From Paramuribaculum sp. (GTDB lineage Bacteria; Bacteroidota; Bacteroidia; Bacteroidales; Muribaculaceae), in NCBI GenBank assembly GCA_029051965.1, contig JAIDJZ010000060.1:1-6045 (forward strand): 6,045 bases of DNA. Reading direction: 5' to 3'. The notes beneath the pieces were generated by a model. The model was given only the letters and a program-made list of their open reading frames with translations, was not told the DNA's origin and did not search any database. Made by a program: the position numbers and the translations under genes. This document shows, piece by piece, positions 1-5,124 of the stretch; within the stretch, counting starts at the first letter, position 1; each line of letters opens with the position of its first letter.

Positions 1-642
1 AAGGGCGGCTTTATAAGGCACGGCGGCCAGCGCAGACGCGTCGGCGTGGACCATCGTGATCTCCTGATGGTCGTTGAGGCGGCAGTTGTCGACGGCATTT
101 TCCCATGCGGGTTCGTCGATTTCGATTCCTGTAACAGGCGAAGCTCCTCTCATTGCAGCCAGAATGGCAAGGATTCCGGTGCCGGTCCCCATGTCGATGA
201 CAGCTTTGTTTTCGAGATCGGCCGACAGGAGGCGGCGCAGAATCAGGGATGTTGTCGAATGGTGTCCGGTGCCGAATGCCATTTTAGGGTCGATGACAAT
301 ATCGTAGCGGCATTCCGGAATGTCCGTGTGGAAAGATGAATGGATGACGCATTCGTCTTCGATCACAATCGGTTTGAAATAGTTCTTTTCCCATTCGTGG
401 TTCCAGTCCTGTCCCTCGATGTTGACGGCGGTCCATGTCAGTTCGATGTCGCCGGCAGGGAAATTATCGAGAACCGAACGCAGCCCCTCGTTGTAGAGTC
501 GGGCGGGGATATAGGCGGTCAGTCCGGATTCGTCGGGAAGGAAAGTCTCGAAACCGGCCTCGGCAAGCACGGCGGCCGCGATCTCGGTGGAGATTTCAGA
601 ACATGGCGTCATGCCGATGCGCACTTCTGTGTAATCGTTCAT
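1..642 (-). CDS. prmA: Ribosomal protein L11 methyltransferase PrmA, C-terminus beyond window
   Basis: The open frame from ATG at 642 to the window edge gives 214 residues with no stop; the family is usually about 280 aa, so roughly the last quarter is missing. PrmA is a cytosolic SAM-dependent enzyme that methylates ribosomal protein L11 at several amino groups. Residues 78-91 (GQDWNHEWEKNYFK) match the conserved PrmA linker. Residues 118-130 (DPKMAFGTGHHST) are the family signature preceding the SAM fold. Residues 149-160 (IDMGTGTGILAI) are SAM motif I, and GIEID at 172-176 is the acidic end of strand 2. The N-terminal domain (1-75) is the substrate-recognition part. The later NPP/NI-type catalytic motif lies outside the window. 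It is the last visible gene of the leftward cluster, 52 bp after the small gene before it, with no promoter or Shine-Dalgarno that I can see, so it is probably cotranscribed. The identification is secure from motifs. Confidence 0.95.
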   Translation of the reverse strand, partial: MNDYTEVRIGMTPCSEISTEIAAAVLAEAGFETFLPDESGLTAYIPARLYNEGLRSVLDNFPAGDIELTWTAVNIEGQDWNHEWEKNYFKPIVIEDECVIHSSFHTDIPECRYDIVIDPKMAFGTGHHSTTSLILRRLLSADLENKAVIDMGTGTGILAILAAMRGASPVTGIEIDEPAWENAVDNCRLNDHQEITMVHADASALAAVPYKAAL

Positions 643-694
643 TGATAGATATGAGTCTGAGTAAATGTGATGAAGGAAGAGATCGGAGAAAGGC

Positions 695-982
695 TTATTT
701 TCTGTGGCGGAAGCGGCCGAAAATCTTGACAGCCTGCGAAACGGTGCGATAGGCAAGATAGGCGTAGTCCATATAGCTCAGCCCTTTTAGCATTCTGCCG
801 GCAACCCCGGAGGTCTTGAAAGAGGGCAGTCCCTGTTTCATAGCCTCGGTTTGCTGGGCCAGCTTCATTTTCTGGATTTCGCAGCGTGCAAGAAGATAGG
901 CGCGTCTGTAGCGGAGTTCGTCGATGTCATAACCTTTCCAGGATGCGGGATCGATCAGCGGGTCAGTGTCGTTTGCTTTCAT
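695..982 (-). CDS. Conserved-looking small protein of unknown function
   Basis: I do not recognise this 95-aa protein. It starts at ATG 982, 34 bp after the holin-like gene, and ends 52 bp before prmA, so position suggests membership of the same transcription unit. The N-terminus is acidic and aromatic (residues 8-22, with WKGYDIDEL). It is followed by a charged, probably helical stretch (24-50, RRAYLLARCEIQKMKLAQQ) and ends in a very basic tail (FGRFRHRK). Residues 69-88 (YMDYAYLAYRTVSQAVKIFG) could be an amphipathic helix, but no clear membrane span or signal peptide is present. Compositional coding character and clean spacing support a real gene. Linkage to the YtxH and holin-like genes suggests, by inference only, an envelope-associated role. 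Confidence 0.75.
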   Translation of the reverse strand: MKANDTDPLIDPASWKGYDIDELRYRRAYLLARCEIQKMKLAQQTEAMKQGLPSFKTSGVAGRMLKGLSYMDYAYLAYRTVSQAVKIFGRFRHRK

Positions 983-1016
983 GATTTTGCGTTCTACGGA
1001 GTGATCGACAATTCGT

Positions 1017-1355
1017 TTATTTGAGGATGATTCGGGAGATCAGACGTGCCATTGGATTGACCACAAGAGGCTTGCGGAGCAGTATGAGCAGGCAGATCAG
1101 AACAAGATAGCAACCGCACATTATCAGGCACGACCATGTGCGTCCGACTGATTCGGCAATCCAGTCAACGGCCGACATGGAGAGGAAAAAAATTGCAATG
1201 ACCGCAAGAAAAACCGAGATTAGGCCTATTGCAAGACTTGAGATCAGCATTGTCAGCTTCTCGGTGACTGTCAGTTTGCCGTACTCTAATTTCAGACGGG
1301 CAAACTCTTTGCCTTCTTCGTAGATCTGTTTGAATTGACTTGTCTGTTCGCTCAT
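1017..1355 (-). CDS. Phage holin family (DUF1469-type) two-helix membrane protein
   Basis: 112 aa from ATG 1355. The frame stays open upstream to 1424, but that extension is proline-rich low-quality sequence lying over an intergenic hairpin, so the MSEQTSQF start is preferred. Residues 1-35 are a hydrophilic, probably helical cytosolic segment (EEGKEFARLKLEYGKLTVTE), typical of this family. Two strong membrane spans follow at about 37-62 and 73-93, with a short loop, and a basic C-terminus (RLISRIILK). The organisation matches Phage_holin_3_6/DUF1469 proteins, which in bacterial chromosomes usually sit beside YtxH genes and are not evidence of a prophage. The biochemical role of the chromosomal members is unknown to me; an envelope-associated or stress role is inference. 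The gene follows a YtxH gene at a 98-bp gap that contains a strong hairpin. Confidence 0.82.
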   Translation of the reverse strand: MSEQTSQFKQIYEEGKEFARLKLEYGKLTVTEKLTMLISSLAIGLISVFLAVIAIFFLSMSAVDWIAESVGRTWSCLIMCGCYLVLICLLILLRKPLVVNPMARLISRIILK

Positions 1356-1394
1356 TGGGGAAGCTTGGAAAAATAGTGGAGGGGTCGTTGAATT

Positions 1395-1432
1395 CAGCGC
1401 CCGAGGCCGAGGACCGGCAATCACGGGCGCTG
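1395..1432 (-). repeat. Strong intercistronic hairpin without U-tract
   Basis: CAGCGCCCG (1395-1403) and CGGGCGCTG (1424-1432) form a perfect 9-bp stem. Inside it, GCCG (1406-1409) pairs with CGGC (1415-1418) around a 5-nt loop. It lies between the stop of one YtxH gene (1454) and the start of the holin-like gene (1355). No U-run follows on either strand, so it is better read as an mRNA-stability or processing element than as a terminator; that role is inference. Confidence 0.65.
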
Positions 1433-1453
1433 GGAAATCATCGGATTTATCGT

Positions 1454-1654
1454 TTATTCGTCAATATCGGCTGTCAGTTGTTCGACGAGTGCGTCGATTT
1501 CGCTCTGAGTGCAGATGATGCCCTTTTTCTGAAGGGTTTCCTTTATTTTGGCGCGGAGTTCGGTTCCTTTTGAGGGTGCGAAAAGAAGAGCAGCCGCGCT
1601 GCCGATAAGAGCACCGCCGATAAATGCGTAAAGAATACTGAGATTATTGTTCAT
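1454..1654 (-). CDS. YtxH domain-containing small membrane protein (second paralogue)
   Basis: 66 aa from ATG 1654. The N-terminus has one glycine/alanine-rich membrane segment (residues about 6-26) ending in the signature LFAPSKGTELR, the hallmark of YtxH (gas-vesicle-protein-like) proteins. A short charged region follows (RAKIKETLQKKG) and then an acidic C-terminal helix (EIDALVEQLTADIDE). It is shorter than many YtxH proteins of 90-120 aa but similar in size to its neighbour at 1826-2026, with which it shares the whole layout: membrane span, FAP.KG, KG(I) turn, helix ending D-acidic. The function of YtxH proteins is not firmly known; general-stress association in Bacillus is the usual context. 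It lies second in the leftward cluster, 171 bp after its paralogue, a gap filled with two hairpins. Confidence 0.88.
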   Translation of the reverse strand: MNNNLSILYAFIGGALIGSAAALLFAPSKGTELRAKIKETLQKKGIICTQSEIDALVEQLTADIDE

Positions 1655-1670
1655 GATTTCTGGTTTTTTT

Positions 1671-1698
1671 CGGCCTCGGTGCAGTTGCCGTAAGGCCG
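1671..1698 (-). repeat. Hairpin in the 5' leader of the second YtxH gene
   Basis: CGGCCT (1671-1676) pairs with AGGCCG (1693-1698), and within it CGG (1677-1679) pairs with CCG (1688-1690), leaving a 2-nt bulge and an 8-nt loop. It ends 16 nt before the ATG at 1654. On the minus strand it is followed by seven A, not U, so it is not a terminator. It could limit ribosome access or protect the mRNA; this is inference. Confidence 0.5.
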
Positions 1699-1780
1699 TG
1701 GGCTTTAGTAATTGAAACAGATTCTTATAGAGTAAAGGGGCGGGGAAATCCTCGCTAAGGCATTTCCTCTCCCTTTTGAC

Positions 1781-1800
1781 GAAGCCGGTTGCCCGGCCTC
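1781..1800 (-). repeat. Hairpin with GCAA tetraloop after the first YtxH gene
   Basis: On the minus strand GAGGCCGG and CCGGCTTC pair over 8 bp (one G-U) around the GNRA-type tetraloop GCAA. It starts 26 nt past the stop codon at 1826. No U-run follows, so it is more likely a 3'-end stabiliser or processing signal between two cotranscribed genes than a complete intrinsic terminator. A weak terminator cannot be excluded. Confidence 0.55.
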
Positions 1801-1825
1801 GTCGGAGCTGTTTTTTGAGAACAGA

Positions 1826-2026
1826 TTATTTGCTTTCGAGGTCTTCGGCAATGGCGTCGGCCAGCTGTTCGACCTTGCTTTTCTTTAGACGGATTCCTTT
1901 GTCGTTAAGGAATTTTGCGATGTCAGCACGAGTGTTTTCTCCTTTGTCGGGTGCAAACAGAAGTCCGGCAGCAGCGCCAACGAAAGCTCCGCCGAGGGCG
2001 GCTAAAACGATCTGTAATGGTTTCAT
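1826..2026 (-). CDS. YtxH domain-containing small membrane protein (first paralogue)
   Basis: 66 aa from ATG 2026. A single membrane span (residues about 4-24, rich in Ala and Gly) runs into GLLFAPDKGENTR, the YtxH signature. A basic stretch (NDKGIRLKKSKVEQ) and an acidic C-terminal helix (ADAIAEDLESK) follow. No lipobox or cleavable signal is evident, so an inner-membrane protein with a short cytosolic tail is the likely topology. It is the first gene after the promoter at 2182-2213, with a leader of about 150 nt, and probably heads the operon YtxH, YtxH, holin-like, small protein, prmA. Its paralogue at 1454-1654 is clearly related but divergent, suggesting an old tandem duplication. The family call is firm; the function is not known. 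Confidence 0.88.
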   Translation of the reverse strand: MKPLQIVLAALGGAFVGAAAGLLFAPDKGENTRADIAKFLNDKGIRLKKSKVEQLADAIAEDLESK

Positions 2027-2059
2027 GTCGAAATTTACTTGGATTAAGGGTTATTAAGA

Positions 2060-2135
2060 GTTCGAAAAAGTTAGTTTCTGACTATAGAACGTCGTCGTGT
2101 GGGAAAATGTTCCGTGGACGGTTCGAAAAAGTCAG
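2060..2135. repeat. Pair of short direct repeats in the YtxH leader
   Basis: GTTCGAAAAAGT is present at 2060-2071 and again at 2121-2132, followed in both copies by (T/C)AG, so the repeats are 61 bp apart. Both lie between the promoter and the first YtxH gene. They could be a regulator binding site in the transcribed leader or remnants of a duplication. No function is assigned. Confidence 0.4.
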
Positions 2136-2181
2136 ATTTTTTTGCAAGGCGCGGACGTCGGACGCCGTTGCGCTCTGACCG

Positions 2182-2213
2182 CTAAGGTACAACAAATCTT
2201 CAAACCCGCCAAA
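2182..2213 (-). promoter_or_regulatory. Bacteroides-type promoter for the YtxH-prmA cluster
   Basis: On the minus strand TTTG (2213-2210) is followed 20 nt later by TACCTTAG (2189-2182), a one-mismatch version of the Bacteroidetes -7 consensus TAnnTTTG, with the usual spacing to the -33 box. It would start transcription near 2175, about 150 nt upstream of the first YtxH gene. The IS remnant ends only 65 bp upstream of its -33 box. Confidence 0.6.
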
Positions 2214-2247
2214 TCTTTCTTGTGTCAAAATGGTCTTTGTCGCGCTT

Positions 2248-2270
2248 TGTCGTGCAATCTGTCGTGCAAT
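2248..2270. repeat. Short tandem repeat, two copies
   Basis: TGTCGTGCAAT occurs at 2248-2258 and 2260-2270 (period 12), with a degenerate partial copy just before it. It lies between the promoter and the left end of the IS remnant. Nothing indicates a function. Confidence 0.4.
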
Positions 2271-2277
2271 TGCAAAT

Positions 2278-2294
2278 ATTGCTGTCCGATAAAA
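2278..2294 (+). repeat. Left terminal inverted repeat of the IS remnant
   Basis: ATTGCTGTCCGATAAAA, perfect reverse complement of 3131-3147. It shares the core CTGTCCG(A/C)TAAA with the ends of the MITE-like element at 2311-2400. It lies 16 bp before that element. Confidence 0.85.
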
Positions 2295-2310
2295 CTCAGA
2301 TAAGGTAATT

Positions 2311-2400
2311 ATTACTGTCCGCTAAACTATAAAAAAGTAAGCCCAACTTCTGCCGTTTAGGACGTTGGACTCGCCTTTTTATGGTTTAGCGGACAGTAAT
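2311..2400. mobile_element. 90-bp palindromic MITE-like element inside the IS remnant
   Basis: The arms ATTACTGTCCGCTAAAC (2311-2327) and GTTTAGCGGACAGTAAT (2384-2400) are perfect inverted repeats. They extend to 25 bp (2311-2335 against 2376-2400) with one mismatch. The centre holds a hairpin (2341-2370). There is no coding capacity. The ends resemble the surrounding IS ends (shared core CTGTCCG(A/C)TAAA) but are not identical, so it was probably mobilised by a related IS4-type transposase. It sits exactly where transposase homology stops, at about 2401. No clear target duplication is visible, although AATT occurs on both flanks. Confidence 0.72.
2331..2370 (-). terminator. Hairpin plus U-run inside the MITE-like element
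   Basis: On the minus strand GTCCAAC (2370-2364) pairs with GTTGGGC (2347-2341) over 7 bp with one G-U, around a 16-nt loop. TTAC and six T (2336-2331) follow. On the plus strand the same stem has a C-A mismatch and is followed by TCGCCTTTTT, so termination is likelier for minus-strand transcripts. Confidence 0.55.
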
Positions 2401-3038
2401 ATAATTGATATATGCGCGGTCCATCGCCATTATGTCACCCTCGCTGAGTGTTGACGGCTTGAGCATGAAGGAATCGTTTGTCGCGGCGGATGTGAACTTG
2501 ATGTCCGAAGGCACACCTTCGTTGGCATGAATGACTGTGTGGACCTTGATTCCACCTTTCTTTTTCCCTGTCTTTGGATGGCGGCCGACACCCTTGAAAA
2601 GCAGGTTTGAGAATAATGTGATTGTCGTGGAATCGATAATCTGAAGACGTTTCATCCATTTTGGGGTCTTGCGGCTCCGGCTGTCCGAGGAAAGAACATG
2701 TCGGTAAGAGGCTATAAATCAAGGCGTGTGGCCTCAAATATGGCTTCCGGTCGATTTTTGTTTGCATCGGCGAGTGTACTGCGTCCTATCTTGAACGTGA
2801 TGCCCAAATGTGACAGATTGCGTGTCTCGGCAAGCAGACTGGCTGTTATCTCCCGCAATGAGTCGAAACGCATTATCACAGCATAGAGCATCACTACCAG
2901 ATGGATCCAGCAGTTGAAGCGCTTGGTGTATCACTCTCCTCCGTTATCACGGCTATAAGCGAGAACTTTTGATTTGTCAAGCAGTTTTATCACCTGTCCA
3001 TAGAGCGGCTGTCCGCTAAAATGACTATTTTTGCGCAT
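2401..3038 (-). pseudogene. IS4-type (DDE) transposase, nonsense codon, frameshift and C-terminal loss
   Basis: The gene starts at ATG 3038 (MRKNSHFSGQPLYGQ), matching the FSGQPxxxQ start I associate with a Bacteroidales IS4 subgroup. Codon 36 is TGA (2931-2933), giving NGGE*YTKRF, where a sense codon such as CGA is expected. The same frame resumes through LYAVIMRFDSLREI, HLGITFKIGRSTLADANKNR and EAIFEAT. A one-base loss near 2713 shifts the frame; homology continues as ASYRHVL and KTPKWMKRLQ. The first DDE aspartate is in IIDSTTITLF, then KGGIKVHTVIHANEG, and the second aspartate is in AMDRAYI. Homology ends at about 2401, where the MITE-like arm begins and adds YITVR and a stop. The YREK region with the catalytic glutamate is missing. 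Three independent lesions make it inactive. It formerly catalysed cut-and-paste movement of this element. Confidence 0.9.
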
Positions 3039-3075
3039 TGGTTATCACGTTTTGTTTGGCGACAGCTAAATAACC

Positions 3076-3110
3076 AAAAAGGACTGACTCCTGCAAATCG
3101 AATCAGTCCT
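3076..3110 (-). terminator. Rho-independent terminator at the 5' end of the IS
   Basis: On the minus strand AGGACTGA (3110-3103) pairs perfectly with TCAGTCCT (3087-3080), and a run of T follows (3080-3076). It sits between the right-hand IS end and the transposase start, where such structures commonly shield a transposase gene from outside transcription. That shielding role is inferred from general IS biology. Confidence 0.75.
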
Positions 3111-3130
3111 AATTTTATTGCCTCAAAAAC

Positions 3131-3147
3131 TTTTATCGGACAGCAAT
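3131..3147 (-). repeat. Right terminal inverted repeat of the IS remnant
   Basis: TTTTATCGGACAGCAAT, perfect reverse complement of 2278-2294. It marks the transposase-proximal (5') end of the element. Confidence 0.85.
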
Positions 3148-3242
3148 AATAATATTATGTTGTAAAACATTTTCTGTTGCATTTTCTATGCATTCTCGTT
3201 TAATTGCTGTCGCAAATGTCTATTTTTTCAGCTTCTCCGATA

Positions 3243-3278
3243 TAAAAAAGACTGCGCCGGAATGGATTGGCGCAGTCT
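3243..3278 (-). terminator. Strong terminator of the nuclease/LRR/secreted-protein operon
   Basis: AGACTGCGCC (3249-3258) and GGCGCAGTCT (3269-3278) form a perfect 10-bp stem with a 10-nt loop, followed on the minus strand by six T (3249-3244). It begins about 30 nt after the stop codon at 3309 and closes the three-gene unit. Confidence 0.9.
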
Positions 3279-3308
3279 GTAAAAGTATGTTATCTGTTTA
3301 GAACGGCA

Positions 3309-3719
3309 TTAATATACAACCGTCCCGTTTTTTATTTTGTATCGTGAATTTTTTTCGCCGGGTTTGATTTTCACGACTTTTCCCTGAGAAACGATTACGA
3401 AATAGACCGGAGACGGCTTGACACTGTTAGGTTTGCGCGGTTTTAAGATGTCGTCAGTGTAGACATTATAAGCTTTGCATCCATCGGCATCGTATGGTAC
3501 AGTTTCCGTGTTGAAAGCCATTAGAAAAAGTTTTTCTGATAAGCCTTCATTTATTTCTCCGTTCAGTGCCTCAGTAGTTTGTTTTTCTCCAAATTGTTTT
3601 GTCAATTTGGTTTTATTGGCAACTAAACTTTCTTGCTTTTTGCATTTTACAACGTTTTGGGCTGCGATAACATTAATGCCAAAAATTATGGCTGCAAATA
3701 CTAATAATAATCTTCTCAT
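3309..3719 (-). CDS. Secreted protein of unknown function
   Basis: 136 aa from ATG 3719. Residues 1-20 (MRRLLLVFAAIIFGINVIAA) are a clear signal peptide with probable cleavage after the Ala-Ala, so the mature protein begins QNVVKCKK and should be periplasmic or exported. No lipobox cysteine is present. The mature part is lysine-rich with a variable middle (35-65), a conserved-looking centre (LFLMAFNTETVPYDADGC), and a beta-rich C-terminus (SPVYFVIVSQGKVVKIKPG) ending YKIKNGTVVY. The two cysteines of the mature protein (in VKCKK and DGCKA) could form a disulfide. I recognise no family. It starts 2 bp after the stop of the LRR gene and precedes the terminator at 3243-3278, so it is surely cotranscribed with it. 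Base composition is AT-richer than in the prmA side of the window. Confidence 0.8.
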   Translation of the reverse strand: MRRLLLVFAAIIFGINVIAAQNVVKCKKQESLVANKTKLTKQFGEKQTTEALNGEINEGLSEKLFLMAFNTETVPYDADGCKAYNVYTDDILKPRKPNSVKPSPVYFVIVSQGKVVKIKPGEKNSRYKIKNGTVVY

Positions 3720-3721
3720 AA

Positions 3722-4309
3722 TCAGAATTTTATTGTTTTTGAACGAGGGGTTTTCTTTGTGCGTTTATTTTCACCCCATTTTTCTGAAGAGGTGCGTCTG
3801 TCCACTCCATCTGATTTGGCTTTAGGCACGATACCTGTATTTTCGAATTTAAACCAGGGTCCATACTTTTTGTACTCCTTAAGTATTGACTCTGTGGGAA
3901 GATATAAAGTTGCATTCTTAAAGCAGCTGTCGTCAAACGAATTCATCTTCACAAAAGTGACTAATTTGGACTTGTTAAGATAAATCTTAAGACCGGCCGG
4001 CACATTAGTGAAAGCATTGGGCTGGATGAGGGCAATTGAGGAAGGGAGAGTTACTTCGGAAAGATTAGCGCAATCACTGAAAGCACCGGATTCAATTCCG
4101 GATACGGAATAGGGTTCATAGTCAATGGTTAATTTCGCCGGGATGTTTACAGAGCCGGAATATCCCCCTTCTTTAGCTACTACATTAGCTTCTTGGCTCT
4201 TGGGAAACAGTCTGTACTGTATGCCATTGATTTCAGTGACATTTTGTGAATAGCCCTGTGTAAAACTATAGCAAATAAGGGCGAACAGAAAAATAAATTT
4301 TTTAATCAT
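3722..4309 (-). CDS. Secreted BspA-type LRR_5 leucine-rich repeat protein
   Basis: 195 aa from ATG 4309. The frame is open further upstream to 4480, but that extension overlaps the preceding gene, whereas MIKKFIFLFALICYSFTQGYSQ at 4309 is an evident signal peptide with cleavage near GYSQ. A short beta region (INGIQYRLFPKSQEA, 28-41) is typical of BspA-like proteins. Two LRR_5-like units follow at about 68-105, with motifs YSVSGIESGAFSDC and LSEVTLPSSIALIQPNAFTN. Then LYLPTESILKEYKKYGPWFKFENTG (135-159) resembles the closing YxxxxxWxxFxNI element of these proteins. The final 30 residues are very basic (NKRTKKTPRSKTIKF), which is unusual. BspA-like proteins are commonly surface or periplasmic binding proteins; the ligand here is unknown. 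It follows the nuclease-like gene by 31 bp and precedes the next gene by 2 bp. Confidence 0.85.
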   Translation of the reverse strand: MIKKFIFLFALICYSFTQGYSQNVTEINGIQYRLFPKSQEANVVAKEGGYSGSVNIPAKLTIDYEPYSVSGIESGAFSDCANLSEVTLPSSIALIQPNAFTNVPAGLKIYLNKSKLVTFVKMNSFDDSCFKNATLYLPTESILKEYKKYGPWFKFENTGIVPKAKSDGVDRRTSSEKWGENKRTKKTPRSKTIKF

Positions 4310-4340
4310 ACTGAATTTTTTTAGATGTTTATTTTGTGAA

Positions 4341-4793
4341 TTAAGGAAGTGGCGTAAAATCGGTAATAATGTATTGCGTTTTATTAGGGCTTGGGCCGTT
4401 GTTGGTAGCGAGACTGACCGACCATTTTCCGGCATTTTTGCAAGAGGGGCTGTTCTGCGACCCGATTTTTGCAAGTTCAATGGAGTTTATCAGCCAAATG
4501 GTATTGTGTTGTCTGACATAGAATACAAACCAGTAGTTAGGGCGCGGCAGCAGATTGAAGGCGGCAAATAAGCCGCCCTTATTAAGGGATTTGACCTGAA
4601 TCTCCTGAAATTCGTAATGTCTGGCGGCGGAGTCGGGCAATGTCAGATCGCAATCTTTCGTCCTCACAATGAGGTCTACTCCGTGGTCATCTACCGCCGG
4701 TAAATACACTTCGCGGTTTTCGGCAAGCAACATTGATGTAATCGCCATTTCTATGGATTTGCCGAAATTTTGAGCTGGGTTCAAAATTTTCAT
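4341..4793 (-). CDS. Small PD-(D/E)XK-like nuclease, putative
   Basis: 150 aa from ATG 4793. Residues 10-28 (FGKSIEMAITSMLLAENRE) form an N-terminal helix with a glutamate (E15) in the place usual for PD-(D/E)XK folds. Residues 30-43 (YLPAVDDHGVDLIV) contain the strand with the likely catalytic aspartate D40. Residues 62-69 (FQEIQVKS) supply a Q-V-K motif, the QxK form of (D/E)xK. The strand PNYWFVFYV (85-93) also fits. Such stand-alone domains cut or bind DNA, but substrates vary widely. No methyltransferase, helicase or nuclease partner is next to it, so a restriction role is not supported. It has no signal peptide, yet two secreted proteins follow in the same probable operon, an odd mixture. 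It begins 42 nt after the U-tract of the structured leader, which may control it. The family call rests on motifs alone. Confidence 0.65.
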   Translation of the reverse strand: MKILNPAQNFGKSIEMAITSMLLAENREVYLPAVDDHGVDLIVRTKDCDLTLPDSAARHYEFQEIQVKSLNKGGLFAAFNLLPRPNYWFVFYVRQHNTIWLINSIELAKIGSQNSPSCKNAGKWSVSLATNNGPSPNKTQYIITDFTPLP

Positions 4794-4834
4794 TGGTGCC
4801 GCGGGGCTCGCGCTTTGGCATTAGATTGGTTCAT

Positions 4835-4933
4835 AAAAAAAGCGTGAGAGCCATACTTGCTGCCCGTCCCGCTTTCAGAGGCCTTCGCATTGCCCGGTTA
4901 GTTGGACGAGCAAACAATGCAGAAGCCTCACGC
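4835..4933 (-). terminator. Terminal domain of the structured RNA with U-run
   Basis: On the minus strand GCGTGAG (4933-4927) pairs with CTCACGC (4848-4842) directly before seven T (4841-4835). Enclosed is a longer stem, GAGGCTTCTGCATTG (4929-4915) with CAATGCGAAGGCCTC (4892-4878), 15 positions with two mismatches and one wobble. The two stems share the GAG at 4929-4927, so the ends of both cannot be fully formed at once. The U-run lies 42 nt before the nuclease-like gene. Confidence 0.65.
4919..4929 (-). promoter_or_regulatory. Terminator 5' arm complementary to the small ORF (site B)
   Basis: GAGGCTTCTGC on the minus strand is the perfect complement of GCAGAAGCCTC at 5157-5147, with one additional G-U possible. 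The same bases form the 5' arm of the terminal domain, so pairing upstream would compete with terminator folding, as in a classical antiterminator. Confidence 0.5.
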
Positions 4934-5124
4934 AGAATATGTGTAATCCAAAACCGGCGTCCTACGTTTGCACGCAGGCCGTGGGTTTAATGTTACATAT
5001 TCACACAGGCATCTACTGTTTGCTTCACCTTGACTAACCTGAGAAGTTTGCGAAGTTTCTGAAGGCCAAGATGAGCGTCAGTAAACGCTTTTATGTCAAA
5101 TTTGGCTGTCGCCAGAGCTGACCG

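Larger units (their letters stand above)
2278..3147 (-). mobile_element. Degenerate IS4-type insertion sequence remnant, 870 bp
   Basis: The element is bounded by perfect 17-bp terminal inverted repeats, ATTGCTGTCCGATAAAA at 2278-2294 and its reverse complement at 3131-3147 (18 bp if the next T/A pair is counted). Between them, on the minus strand, are a rho-independent terminator (3076-3110), a broken IS4-type transposase gene (start 3038) and a 90-bp MITE-like insert (2311-2400). Intact relatives should be about 1.3-1.4 kb, so the 3' half of the transposase has been lost. I see no convincing target duplication: the flanks read GCAAA on the left and ATAAT on the right. The element cannot move on its own, but its ends are intact and could still be used in trans. 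Confidence 0.85.

Noticed and set aside
46..752. Several plus-strand open frames of about 100 codons opposite prmA and the small gene
   Set aside because: They overlap clearly coding minus-strand sequence, and their translations are arginine- or cysteine-rich with no domain, as expected of antisense shadows.
1017..1355. Prophage interpretation from the holin-like gene
   Set aside because: No other phage gene is present, and this holin-like family is a routine chromosomal neighbour of YtxH genes.
2268..3157. Target-site duplication flanking the IS remnant
   Set aside because: AATATT occurs near both ends but not at matching distances from the inverted repeats, so no genuine duplication can be claimed.
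4310..4480. Longer start for the LRR protein
   Set aside because: It would overlap the nuclease-like gene and bury the signal peptide that begins at 4309.
4793..4990. Plus-strand 65-codon ORF
   Set aside because: It lies on the strand opposite the structured domains, is arginine-rich without any motif, and is explained by the GC-rich stems of the minus-strand RNA.
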